In this document: one piece after another, positions 1 through 8,551 of the stretch
Numbering within the stretch: the first letter of the stretch is position 1
Layout: each line of letters begins with the position of its first letter
NCBI GenBank assembly: GCA_001275005.1
Contig: JWZX01002497.1
Location: 1-22,733, forward strand
Direction: 5' to 3'
Origin: Chrysochromulina tobinii
Taxonomy: Eukaryota > Haptophyta > Prymnesiales > Chrysochromulinaceae
Length of the DNA stretch: 22,733 nt
Notes under the pieces: model-generated
What the model was told of the DNA's origin: nothing
What the model saw: only the letters and a program-made list of their open reading frames with translations
The model's database searches: none
Translations under genes and position numbers: made by a program

Positions 1-669
1 TTCTCGAGAGCGTCGGATTGCGTGGCCGATTGAGTTGCTGTGAATGGCCGCTGTGAATGGCCACGGCGACAGCGGCGGCGGCCGACGTGGCGGCGAGAGC
101 GCTCAGCGTCGTCGTGGGCGTGGCGGCGAGAGCGCTCAGCGTCGTCGTGGGCGTGCACGCCGCGTCCGCTGTGGGATGCGGGAGCAGCGCCCCGCGAGCG
201 ACGGGCGCCGTCGTGGGCGCACTCGCCGCATCCACGGCGCTCCGAAGCATTTGAAGGGTGCGTTGCGAGCTCGCTGCGACGAGGGCGGCTGACGAAACCG
301 AGGCTGACGAAACCGAGGCTGGCGAAACCGCCACTGACGAAACCGCCGCTGACGAAACCGCCGCTGGCGAAACCGCCGCTGACGAAACCGCCGCTGACGG
401 TGAGGCGATCACACCCGAGCAAATGAGCTCGCTGTGAAGATCGCTGCCACCACCACCACCAGCACCGCCGCCGCTGCCGCCAGTGCTGCCGCTGCCGCCA
501 GTGCCGCCGCCACCGCTGCCGCCGGCCACACTAGTCGCGTCGATGGGTGAGGCCTTGGCATTCGGTACGAGAGCACGCCCCCGCACACGACGTCCAACCG
601 ACTTCTTGCCACGGAGGGTGGAGGCGGGCGACTCGGAGGGCGAAGTACTCTCCTTCGAAGGCTCGTGCA

Positions 670-726
<57 letters not shown>

Positions 727-1160
727 GCATGCTACTCCCGCCCGGGGCGGGGGCACGGCCGACGGCTGCCCCACTCGACGCACCAGCCCCACTCGCCCCA
801 CTCACGACAGGTCCACCGAGCAGAGGGACCGCTGGGGCGCCGTCCCGGGCGGCGACGGTGGAGGTGCGCCGAAAGCTGTGGGGAAGAGACGCCGTGGTGA
901 GCACTGGCATGCTGCGCTCAAAGTTCTCGGTACGAACGCTCGAGTCGGACACGAGGTCGCCCGTGCGCGCGTCGTAGTAGCTCACGGGCCGAGTCTCAGA
1001 CGGAAGGCGTACTCGGCCCGGCAGGGGAGATTCGCCCGGTACGGCGCTCCCCGGGCTGCCGTGACCGCTCAAGGGGCCGTAGTATCGGCGCTGTAACGAC
1101 GTGGTATCGGCCGTGGCTTCGGCGGCTACAGCGGAGCTGCCGCCGCCGCCGCCTCCGCCT

Positions 1161-1199
<39 letters not shown>

Positions 1200-2335
1200 A
1201 CGCCGACGCCGCTGCCGCTGAGCGCGAGCTTCGTGCACGGGCTGGAGCACACGCAGCCGGCGCGCCCGCCCGCGCCGCTGCATGCGCCCCCCGCCGACGA
1301 AAACGTGACGCTCCAAGTGGGTGGGGCGGCGGGGATGGGAGCAGTGGATGCCAGTGAGGGCGTCGGGTGGTGGCTGGCGCTGCTGCTCAGCTCGCCTCGG
1401 CCGCTTCCCGTGCCGCTGCTGCCGCTGCTGCCGCTGCTGCCGCTGCCGCCGCTGCTGCCGCTGCTGCCGCTGCTGCCGCTGCTGCCGCTGCTGCCGCTGC
1501 TGCCGCTGCTGCCGTTGCAGTGGCGCTGGTGGTGGATGACCGTTGAGGAGAGCTCATCTGCCAAGTCGGTGCGCTTGCCGTGGCCGCCGCCTTGGTCCCC
1601 GTGACAGGTGCCGCGTGAAGCACCAAGGAACAGGGAGCTGCTAGAGAGGCTGCCTCTTGAAGGAGGTGGCGACCCACAGCTGCCGATGCCGCCTCCACCA
1701 TTGCCTCCGCCGCTGCGGTCGCCGCGGTCGCCATGACCGCTGCCGCCACCTATGAAGAGGCTGCTGCGCGAGAGCGGTAGACCACGCTGCGTTGGGTAGC
1801 TGAGCATCGAGCGGCTCGCCGAGCTTGCCGTGCACGTCTTCGGAATCTCGTCCCCCGAGCCAACTGATGCTGCATCCTCGTCGTACGGGATGCACCTGGG
1901 TGGTGGCGTGAGCATCCGCGGGTGCAGCAAGTCCTTGAGGCTGCGCTTCTCTTGCCTGGACTTGGCGGTGCGCTGCTCTCGCTGGAGGCGGCACGTCTCC
2001 AGGGAGTGCCAGCCGGCCACCTGGAGCACTTGCAGCGACCGCAAGTGCCGCGCGTAAGAGCAGAAAAAGGCCCGGAGCGCCCGCGGCTCGTCGTCGCTCG
2101 ACGTGGAGCCGGAGCCTGACAGCGTCGCGGCATCGTCCTCCTTTGGAAGATTGATGGTGCACAGTGTTGGTATGGAAGTGCACGTCTCACCCCGGCCCCG
2201 CGCTCCCGTCATGCGTACGAAGGTGGAGATAGCAGCGTTTCGAGGACCAAGTTTCAGGGTTGATCGAAACGACAGCGCGAACGCGCGCGCGCAGTTTCCG
2301 TGCGTGTCTCGTAACAGTGTTTCGTATGGGGTCAT
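1..2335 (-). CDS. Low-complexity Gly/Ser/Ala-rich protein, N-terminal part, runs off the left edge
   Basis: One minus-strand frame stays open from an ATG at 2335 to position 1 (about 778 codons, no stop), through several GC-rich repeats that would break a chance frame. I do not recognise the family. Non-repetitive parts look like real protein: residues about 70-150 include FFCSYARHLRSLQVLQVAGW, a Lys/Arg-rich helix, then PRCIPYDEDAASVGSGDEIP; the region 830-1020 encodes SYYDARTGDLVSDSSVRTEN. Between these lie a Gly-Ser-Ser tract (about 1412-1515), two poly-Gly tracts (1138-1198 and 674-726), and pentapeptide (SSAAV-like) and 11-residue repeats towards the left edge. The start is uncertain: ATG 2335 and ATG 2212 are both in frame, neither context is strong, and a GGTGAG that could be a 5' splice site lies between them. 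Probably a disordered or wall/scaffold-type protein, but this is a guess. Divergent from the adenosyltransferase gene on the right. Confidence 0.6.
88..153. repeat. 33-bp unit, two perfect tandem copies
   Basis: Positions 88-120 and 121-153 are identical. The unit is a multiple of three and encodes an 11-residue repeat (TPTTTLSALAA) in the minus-strand open frame. Confidence 0.9.
289..399. repeat. 15-bp tandem repeat, seven copies plus a partial one
   Basis: Units start at 289, 304, 319, 334, 349, 364 and 379, with a partial copy at 394. They read CTGACGAAACCGCCG with small changes (CTGGCG, GAGG). On the minus strand each unit encodes a pentapeptide of the SSAAV/SPAAV kind, so copy changes keep the reading frame. 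Confidence 0.9.
674..726. repeat. (GCC)n microsatellite, poly-Gly on the minus strand
   Basis: An uninterrupted GCC/CGC run of about 17 units. In the minus-strand gene it encodes poly-glycine. Confidence 0.95.
1138..1198. repeat. (GCC)n microsatellite with two GCCTCC interruptions
   Basis: About 20 GCC-type units, which encode poly-Gly in the minus-strand gene. It is followed by a short GACGCC variation (1199-1212) encoding Gly-Val-Gly-Val. Confidence 0.95.
1412..1515. repeat. GCTGCTGCC-type repeat encoding a Gly-Ser-Ser tract
   Basis: A 9-nt unit (CTGCTGCCG) repeated about ten times with one CTGCCGCCG variant. In the minus-strand frame it gives (Gly-Ser-Ser)n with one Gly-Gly-Ser. Confidence 0.9.
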
Positions 2336-2641
2336 GTAAGGTGTGTGTATTCTGAGCGGGCTGTCACGAGCCGTGGCACCGGATGTCGCGTCTGTCGTGT
2401 TAACGTTCACCCCGACGTACACTGAGGAGTGCTCAGGCCGCCAGATACCGCGTGTCCGCGCCCGAGACGGTGGTCAAATCACTCATCTTCCGATCCTGGC
2501 CCCTAAACACGTGGCCTAAGTGCCCCCCCCTCCGGGAAGGGCCGCCCCCTCCTCCGGGGGGGGGGAACGCCCCGCCCCCTGAGGTTTCCACACTTTTTGT
2601 AACCACCACACGGAAGTGAAGCACCCCACAGGACACTTACC
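2336..2641. other. Divergent intergenic spacer with a C/G homopolymer hairpin
   Basis: This lies between two divergently arranged genes, so it should hold both promoters. No TATA box is convincing. At 2522-2578 there are a C8 run, CCGCCCCCTCCTCC and a G10 run that can pair with each other; this is a likely sequencing and polymerase obstacle. Nothing else is recognised. Confidence 0.5.
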
Positions 2642-3391
2642 ATGGCTGTGGACGCACTTCTGCTTCCGCGGGCTGTGGGAAGACGAGATGTTTGCTCGTC
2701 AGCTTCCGATCGGGGTAAGTTCCGAGAAAAAGCGAGCATCACGATGATGCGCGTCCGTGCCCTCGGTATGAGTTTTCGGGGCTTCAAGATCTACACCCGC
2801 ACTGGCGACAAGGGTACCTCGTCACTCTTCAATGGCGAGCGGCGGCGCAAGGATGACCACGTCTTCTGCGCCCTTGGGGATACGGACGAGCTCAATGCGG
2901 CGATCGGCATCGCGCGGGGGCACTGCGAGGCCCTGTGCAGCAGCCAAGGCGCCGTCGGCGAAGGCGGCGCTGATCTCCTGCTTCTCGTGCCGCCGCAGCT
3001 CGACGCAGTACAGTCTCGGCTGCTCGACATCGGCAGCGCTTTAGCCACACCTGTCTCATGCTCGACCGAGGCTCGGCTGCAGCGAGCAAAGTTTGACGAG
3101 GGCGGACGCAGCACGACCGAGCTCGAAGCCTGGATGGACGCGCTCGACGCCCAGCTACCGCCACTACGCAACTTCATCTTGCCGTCAGGCGGGGCGGCCA
3201 GCGCCTCGCTGCACCTCGCAAGGGCCATCTGCCGGCGCGCCGAGCGTGCGGTTTGGCCGCTCTGCCTCGACGGCGAGTGCGACGGATCCACGGCGCAGTA
3301 CCTCAATCGCCTGAGCGATTACCTTTTCGTGAGTGCGCGCTACGTCGCCATGCGCTCGGGTCGAGGGGACGTTGCGTATCGCAAGGAGTAG
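2642..3391 (+). CDS. MMAB: ATP:cob(I)alamin adenosyltransferase (PduO/MMAB type)
   Basis: Transfers the adenosyl group of ATP to cob(I)alamin, making the adenosylcobalamin used by methylmalonyl-CoA mutase. The 249-residue product carries the family's motifs in order: ATP-binding KIYTRTGDKGTSSLFNGER at 49-67, LGDTDELNAAIG at 78-89, FILPSGG at 178-184 followed by a helix LHLARAICRRAER at 190-202, and YLNRLSDYLFVSARY at 220-234. The first 40-odd residues are Arg/Ser-rich, without acidic residues beyond a few Asp, and fit a mitochondrial presequence (inference). ATG 2642 is in a good context (TTACCATGG). In-frame Met35/36 and Met43 are alternative starts that would remove the leader. No intron is needed. 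It implies B12-dependent metabolism in this alga, which usually depends on external cobalamin. Confidence 0.96.
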   Translation: MAVDALLLPRAVGRRDVCSSASDRGKFREKASITMMRVRALGMSFRGFKIYTRTGDKGTSSLFNGERRRKDDHVFCALGDTDELNAAIGIARGHCEALCSSQGAVGEGGADLLLLVPPQLDAVQSRLLDIGSALATPVSCSTEARLQRAKFDEGGRSTTELEAWMDALDAQLPPLRNFILPSGGAASASLHLARAICRRAERAVWPLCLDGECDGSTAQYLNRLSDYLFVSARYVAMRSGRGDVAYRKE

Positions 3392-3940
3392 AGTGACGAC
3401 ACGACAGCGCGTGTGAAACAGAGCAGCGACACCGAGGCACCGGCCCGAGCAGCGGCGGAGGGTCGAGGGACTGTAAACCAAAGACTCTTGACGTGTGAAC
3501 CGGGCCGAGCAGCGGCGGAGGGTCGAGGGTGTGTCCTTTCTCGCGCGATTTAAGACGCCAAATACGATATAACGCCCGGTCGCCCGCGCGTTTTGCCTTA
3601 TTCCTTACTGGTTCGGTCATGCTGGGGGTCTTGTACGGTGTCGGTTATCTGAGCAGTATAGTTGAGCGAAAATGTGCGCACGAAACAGCGTCGTTTGAAA
3701 CGAATCATAAGCCCACTACGCCGGGCCGAAATAGCCGAAATAGAAGTAATGCATAAGCACTGAAGGAATGAACCCCCGGGAATAAAACGGACGCCGGCCA
3801 ACGGAATGACCCATGAGCCTTTGTCCTTTTTCAAACGAGTCATAGATGGTCGCTGCGCCGGGCCTGCGGCGTCCGCCGTCTGCGGATTCAGAGCCAGCTG
3901 GGGCGCACGTGGTCAGCGCCGCGGGCCCGCGCCCTCATCG
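3392..3940. other. Convergent 3' spacer
   Basis: The adenosyltransferase and ceramidase genes converge on this 549-nt stretch, so it holds both 3' UTRs. Apart from the 60-bp-spaced repeat at 3441-3530 I see only moderately AT-richer sequence (3540-3800). Short open frames here lack any recognisable protein character. Confidence 0.5.
3441..3530. repeat. 30-bp direct repeat, two copies 60 bp apart
   Basis: Positions 3441-3470 and 3501-3530 match at 28 of 30 positions (core CCGAGCAGCGGCGGAGGGTC), separated by 30 nt of unrelated sequence. It lies just downstream of the adenosyltransferase stop. Confidence 0.9.
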
Positions 3941-4780
3941 CTATCGCATCTTGAAAACTTTCGCCGGCGGCGGCCACTGGCCACACACCACTCGCACCTC
4001 ATCGAAGGGCACACCGAGCCAGCTCAATTTGACGACGCCCAGGGCGGTCGGTGCTTGCGAGAGCCCGCAGTCGATGCGCGAGGCCAGGTCGGCGAGCACG
4101 CCGTAGTAGGCCGAGCCGCACGAGAGGACGTGCCAGAGGACATGCAGCGGCCAGACGCGGCCATCGGCGGCGCACAGACGCACCTCCACCTCCCAGAGCA
4201 GCTTGCCACTGACGATGCAGAGCAGCGAGGCGTTGCGCGCCCACGAGGCCACGCGCTGGGTTGACCTCCAGGTATACCCGAGCGCCGTGTCGGCGACGAC
4301 CAGCGCGGTGAACGAGGCGACGAAAAAGTCGTACAGGGCGAGCTTCGCGTAGATCCAGATCGTGATTCCGATCGCAGTGGTGACGCAGGCGGTGTATGCG
4401 GCGCAGCGGCCACGCGTCAGGAGCAGAGGGTGAGCGTGACACTTGTTCAGGAGCGCGAGACCGATCATGATGAGCATTGGCACCTCATCGCACAGCTCGT
4501 ACTCGAAGAGCATGGTGGCGTGGAAAGCGACGCTGCCGAGACCGATGGCAGCGATGGAGAGGATGGTGAGCAGGATCAGCGGATCCTTTCGTGTCTCAGG
4601 CTTTGACAGCATGTACGCCGCCGCTACAACGAAGATGAAACTCGAGAGACTGTTGTAGAACTCTGCAAAGTAGGGCGATGTGGCATACTTGGGCTCGCAA
4701 AACTGATGGACAGACGTTGCTGGACCCCACCAGCCGGTGGAGGGCACATCAGACTGCGTTGGAATATGGAGTATGGACAT
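3941..4780 (-). CDS. ACER: Alkaline ceramidase (ACER family), multi-pass membrane enzyme
   Basis: Hydrolyses ceramide to sphingosine and fatty acid in ER/Golgi membranes. From ATG 4780 (MSILHIPTQS) the protein has 279 residues, the usual family length. It opens with the family signature GWWGPATS at 16-23, then FCEPKY at 27-32 and AEFYNSLSSF at 39-48. Catalytic residues by analogy with human ACER3: Ser83 and His87 in GSVAFHAT, Asp98 in CDEVPM, and His213 and His217 in LHVLWHVLS, so all zinc ligands and the Ser/Asp pair are present. About seven hydrophobic helices alternate with short loops. An ATG at 4861 is in frame, but the 27 extra residues look like 5' UTR and the homology starts after 4780. 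The calcium-site Asp, Trp and Asn of ACER3 appear replaced by Gln26, Phe27 and Lys31. Confidence 0.94.
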   Translation of the reverse strand: MSILHIPTQSDVPSTGWWGPATSVHQFCEPKYATSPYFAEFYNSLSSFIFVVAAAYMLSKPETRKDPLILLTILSIAAIGLGSVAFHATMLFEYELCDEVPMLIMIGLALLNKCHAHPLLLTRGRCAAYTACVTTAIGITIWIYAKLALYDFFVASFTALVVADTALGYTWRSTQRVASWARNASLLCIVSGKLLWEVEVRLCAADGRVWPLHVLWHVLSCGSAYYGVLADLASRIDCGLSQAPTALGVVKLSWLGVPFDEVRVVCGQWPPPAKVFKMR

Positions 4781-4888
4781 GCGGGTCAAAAAAAAGGACC
4801 TCAAAGTCCGCACGTTTGGTGTGAATGTGTGACGTGCCTGTGAATGTGTGTCTGCCAACACGTTCTAATGAGTGTTGATCAAAATCAT

Positions 4889-5156
4889 ACCAGTAAAAAG
4901 ACACCGGGGGGAGCCGAAAATCATACCGGTACACATATTACCGGGAACAGTGAGTCGGCCGCGGGGAGCGGTCGGCTTCGGGCTTGCGGCTGTTGAGTCG
5001 GCCGCGGCTTCGGTCGTCGCGCTGACGAGTGACGTGCGGGGTGTGTGTTGTTGGTGGGTTTGGTTGGTTGTGAGATTCGTCTGTGTGCCTTTGTGCGTCC
5101 GCGTGTTCCGTGTGTCTCGTGTGTGTCCCGGCTCCCCCCGGTGTCTTTTTACCGGT
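4889..5156. mobile_element. Small element with 28-bp inverted ends (MITE/foldback-like)
   Basis: The left end 4889-4916 and the reverse complement of 5129-5156 agree at 27 of 28 positions (core AAAAAGACACCGGGGGGAGC). The 268-bp interior has no ORF of note; its right half is GT-rich, and it has a 14-bp direct repeat (TGAGTCGGCCGCGG at 4951 and 4994). I could not find convincing target-site duplications. A 54-bp piece from the right end (5103-5156) recurs without mismatch, inverted, at 16441-16494, which shows that the sequence is dispersed. It sits between the 5' ends of the ceramidase and SGNH genes and so may carry part of their promoters. A non-autonomous transposon or foldback repeat is the likeliest identity. 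Confidence 0.6.
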
Positions 5157-5211
5157 ACGGTGCCGGGCAATACTCCGTTGTGTTGAGCATCAGAATTGAC
5201 GAGCATCAGAA

Positions 5212-6516
5212 ATGAAAGGCTCCTCTCCCGAGGACAACGTCAAGCAGGCATTCGTCGCTGTTTTCATCTGTCTGCTTTTATCAGTAGTAGCTGCGCTCAT
5301 CACTGATATTCGTCTCCAGCACCGATACCGAGGGTCCTCATTTCGTCAGCTCTCCGACCGCGAGCGCTACCTCATCCTCTCCACGGCAGTTGCTTCTTGA
5401 TCGATGGCACTGCCACCGTCGCCGTCATGGGTGCCACCAATTTGCCTCGATGGGTCCCACCTCTTCTTCTTTGGTTACAGTGAAGTTGGTCGGCACGTCA
5501 CATGGATTCGTGAGCAGCTTGATTGCCTGCCATCATGCTCGCAGCAGTGCACTTCGAGTGGCAGCAAGCTTGCTGCTGGATCACACATTGGAAGCTGCAA
5601 ACGCTTCAACCTGACCGTCTCCAGCGTCACGCCAATGTGCTTCCAGGCCGGTGCTAAAAGTCGATTTACGAGAGAGGCGAAGGGTATGCTCAACATGTCG
5701 TCCAGGGATCTTAAGCACGAGGCCATTCGCCTCAGCGTTACAGCTGCCTTCACCGAGTTACGAGATGGGCTCTGCCGCGAAAATCGTTACGGCGGCATGG
5801 GCGGAATCAACGCGTCGTGCATGCATGCGAGCTCCAAATTCAACATGAACTACAGGTGGAAAACTTTCCAGAGCGACGGATACGATGCCGGAGACCAAGC
5901 CCGCGTCCTCGAGGCGGCCAGGCGCGGAGGCCCAGTCATCGTCATCCTAGAAGGCGGCGGTCCACACCACTTTGCCAAGTTTCCAGAGCATCACCGAGTC
6001 AGGACAGGAAAAACAAAGCAGACCCTTTTCACCGCTGTAGAAGACGACTGGAGAATGCCACAAACATGGGTTGACGACTACATGATAGGGACTAAGGCGC
6101 TGCTGAGGCGCCATGCCACTGCGTACCCTTCCAATGTTTGTGTCCTGTGGAAGACGATGCACATCGGTCCACGCTCCAACAACACAAGCACCCACCACCC
6201 GAGTGTCGTCAACGGACTCCATCACTGGCTCAACCGTTTGGCGATCGCTGCAGCGCAAGATGCCAGGGTAGGGATTCTCGACCTTTCAGACCTGACCATG
6301 ACCATGACGGCTACACCCAAGCTCACAGGTGCCCATGCGGCCGTGTCAGCTGAGGGCGATCCATACCATGGCTTTCCCCAAGGGGTGTTGGTTCCGGAGC
6401 TCTTGCAACGAGCCTGCACAAGGTGCAGTCTTTCAGTTCATCGCCCATCTGGGTCTCCAATGGTCTTGCCCAAGGATGTGATTCCATCTCAATGTGGAAC
6501 TGCACCTGGTACATGA
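5212..6516 (+). CDS. Type II membrane SGNH/PC-esterase-like protein, interrupted by in-frame TGA
   Basis: Two segments in the same frame are separated by a single TGA (5398-5400). The first (62 residues from ATG 5212, good context GAAATGA) has a short cytosolic start and one membrane helix at about 13-31 (AVFICLLLSVVAALI). The second (5404 onward, 370 residues) has SGNH-family blocks: block I FFFGYSEVGRHV at 21-32 (GYS instead of GDS), VIVILEGGGPHHF at 178-190, VCVLWKTMH at 245-253, and a C-terminal DPYHGFPQGVLVPELL at 319-334 that supplies the Asp-x-x-His pair. It has many Cys and resembles NXPE/TBL-type lumenal glycan acyltransferases or esterases. Without the first segment there would be no secretory signal, so I read them as one gene. 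No AG lies between 5401 and block I, so a GT-AG intron cannot remove the TGA. Codon use is less GC-biased than in its neighbours. Confidence 0.72.
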
Positions 6517-6776
6517 GTGTGCGAGCGTTAGTTCACATAAAATACGAACACGCGGTCACGACGTCGCTCCGGAAACACCCTCAAACCAATACCTTTCACT
6601 TGCATGGTTGCTCGGCTTGGTTGCTTCGGGACCTCTCGAGAGACAAGAACTTAATTAGCTGGGGGGCGCGAGTTTGAGCTGACCTTCGCCTCGTAGTTGA
6701 CTTGACTTGACTTGACTTGACTTGCACGACTGTGAACTCGTCGCTTCGGAGCTCGAGAACACAGTCGAGAGAAAGA
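6517..6776. other. Spacer: SGNH gene 3' region and HflX promoter
   Basis: The first 170 nt are AT-richer (probable 3' UTR of the upstream gene). The end carries the TTGAC pentanucleotide run. No gene is supported. Confidence 0.5.
6697..6724. repeat. (TTGAC)n pentanucleotide microsatellite
   Basis: About 5.6 uninterrupted units of TTGAC end 52 nt before the HflX ATG. The same pentanucleotide appears in both orientations at 21400-21487. Confidence 0.95.
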
Positions 6777-8551
6777 ATGATGGGTCACGCTCAGTTGCTG
6801 AGCCTGTGGCTGCTGCCCACCACGGCACTTCATTTTGCCGTGCCCGGCCGAAGCGGCTGCAGCGGCTGCAGCGGCTGTATCATCCGTCGTCGCTCGCCGC
6901 CAGCCGCCATGGCCGCCTTTGGCGCAGAGACCATCAACGTGGAGCCCGGTGCGAAGTGCTATCTCGTCGGCGCAGTAGTCAAACGCGACCGATACAAGAC
7001 GCTAGTCAATTCGTGGGGTATCGATGACTCCCTTGATGAGCTGCAGCGGCTCTGCGAGACGGCGGGTCTCGAGGTGCTTGGCCGCGACTACCAAACGCTT
7101 CAGCACCCGTCACCTTCGACCTTCATTGGGCAAGGCAAGCTCGACGAGATCGCGGCTTTGGTGAAATCGATGCGCGTGAGCACAGTCATCTTCGACGAGG
7201 AGCTCACGCCGGCCCAGGGCCGTAACATCCAGAACGTGCTCATCGAGGCATGCGGCGAGCAGGTGCAGGTCCTCGATCGGACAATGCTCATCCTCGTCAT
7301 CTTTTCGCAGCGCGCGCGCACGAGCGAGGCCAAGCTGCAAGTGGCTGCGGCGCAGATGAAGTACATGCTGCCGCGTCTCAAGTTCTTCCTCACGCAAGGT
7401 GCGGGTATGGATGCCAAGGGTGGCAGCGGCGGCGGCATGTTCCTCAAGGGCTCCGGTGAGACCCAACTTGAGGAGGATCGCCGACTCTTTCGCAAGCAGC
7501 TCGGCAAGATTGAGGACGATCTGGCGGCGGTGCAGGCGCAGCGCGACATGCTGCGCGCCAAGCGGCGCGAGGGCGATCGGCGCCCCGTCGTCGCCATCGT
7601 TGGGTACACGAACGCAGGCAAGTCCACGCTGCTCAACACCCTCTGTGGCTCCTCGGAGGTGTATGCGGACGATTTGCTGTTTGCGACGCTCGACCCGACG
7701 AGCAGACTACACGCGCTGCCCGGCGGCAAGGAGGTGCTGCTCACGGACACGGTCGGCTTCATCCAGAAGCTGCCCACCAAGCTCGTCGCCGCCTTCCGCG
7801 CCACGCTCGATGAGCTTGTCGATGCCACCTTGCTCGTGCACGTGGTCGACGCCTCCTCAGAGATCGCCGTACAGCAGGTGCGCTCTGTCCAGGGCATCGT
7901 CAAAGAGCTCGAGGCGAGCGGCAAGCCACAGATCCTCGTGCTCAACAAGGCTGATGCCGTCGGTGCCGACCCGACGCTGGCGGCTCGTGCTGCGTCGACC
8001 GACTGGCTCCACCTGGACGGCGACGTGACGCCGTGCGCGGTGCTCGCCATCCCGCTGAGTGCCTCTGATGACACTGCGGGTGCTCGCCATCCTGCTGAGT
8101 GCCTCTGATGACACTGCGGGTGCTCGCCATCCTGCTGAGTGCCTCTGATGACACTGCAGGTGCTCGCCATCCCGCTGAGTGCCTCTGATGACACTGCAGG
8201 TGCTCGCCATCCCGCTGAGTGCCTCTGATGACACTGCAGGTGCTCGCCATCTCGGCCCGCGATGGACGAAACCTCGATAAGCTCCGGAAGGAGATCGAGG
8301 CGGTTCTCGTGCGGATGTCCATCCAGGTCGAGTGCGTTCTCCCCTATGCCGAGGCCGCGCTCCTCGCCGAGGTCCATAAGACAGGCACCATCAGTACAGA
8401 GGAGTACGTGGATAAAGGCACGCGTCTCGTAGCCGCCGTGCCACTCTCACTACGGAACCGCCTCGAGAAGGCATGCGTCACCGCCGCGACGCCCTTCAGC
8501 GCCGCGGACGTTACGGCCAAGGAACCGGTCAAGAGCCCTTCGGCACCTTGA
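6777..8551 (+). CDS. hflX: GTPase HflX, two exons (6777-8039, 8240-8551)
   Basis: HflX is a ribosome-splitting GTPase that rescues stalled bacterial-type ribosomes; in eukaryotes it serves organelles. Spliced length is 524 residues. ATG 6777 (MMGHAQLL) is the first ATG. It gives a hydrophobic signal-like stretch ending ALHF, then a Cys/Arg/Ser-rich segment and a second Met at 45, which looks like a bipartite plastid leader (inference). Family marks: the N-terminal HflX domain with STFIGQGKLDEI, VIFDEELTPAQGRNIQ and the SGETQLEEDRR linker; G1 GYTNAGKST from 276; DTVGF at 324; FRATLDEL; NKAD at 390; then AVLAISARDGRNLDKL across the exon junction. The unspliced frame hits a stop at 8106-8108. 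Removing 8040-8239 (GT...AG, phase 0) restores exactly the expected G5 region and C-terminal domain. Confidence 0.95.
8040..8240 (+). repeat. HflX intron composed of five 40-bp tandem copies
   Basis: Copies begin at 8041, 8081, 8121, 8161 and 8201, and a sixth start at 8241 is the beginning of exon 2. Each copy has the form TGCTCGCCATC...CTCTGATGACACTGC(A/G)GG, so each contains a copy of the exon sequence coding VLAI. Copies differ at only two positions (CCCG/CCTG and GCAGG/GCGGG). The inferred intron is 8040-8239: donor GTGCTC, a branch-like TGATGAC and acceptor CTGCAG. Forty is not a multiple of three, so translation without splicing is not tolerated. Confidence 0.93.

Noticed and set aside
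2715-2788. GTAAGT inside the adenosyltransferase leader as a 5' splice site
   Set aside because: The nearest acceptor (CTTCAAG at 2788) would give a 74-nt intron that breaks the frame before the ATP-binding motif; the unspliced frame is intact.
4781-4861. Upstream in-frame extension of the ceramidase
   Set aside because: Homology starts at the ATG at 4780. The extension is Thr/Arg-rich, overlaps a poly-T tract and fits a 5' UTR.
5449-5480. CCTCTTCTTCTTTGGTTACAG as a 3' splice site that would remove the TGA
   Set aside because: Using it would delete the block I sequence FFFGYS, which is needed for the SGNH fold.
7100-8377. A 425-codon minus-strand open frame opposite HflX
   Set aside because: It is the antisense of a clear GTPase gene, has Ser/Arg-rich composition typical of shadows in GC-rich genes, and shows no motif.
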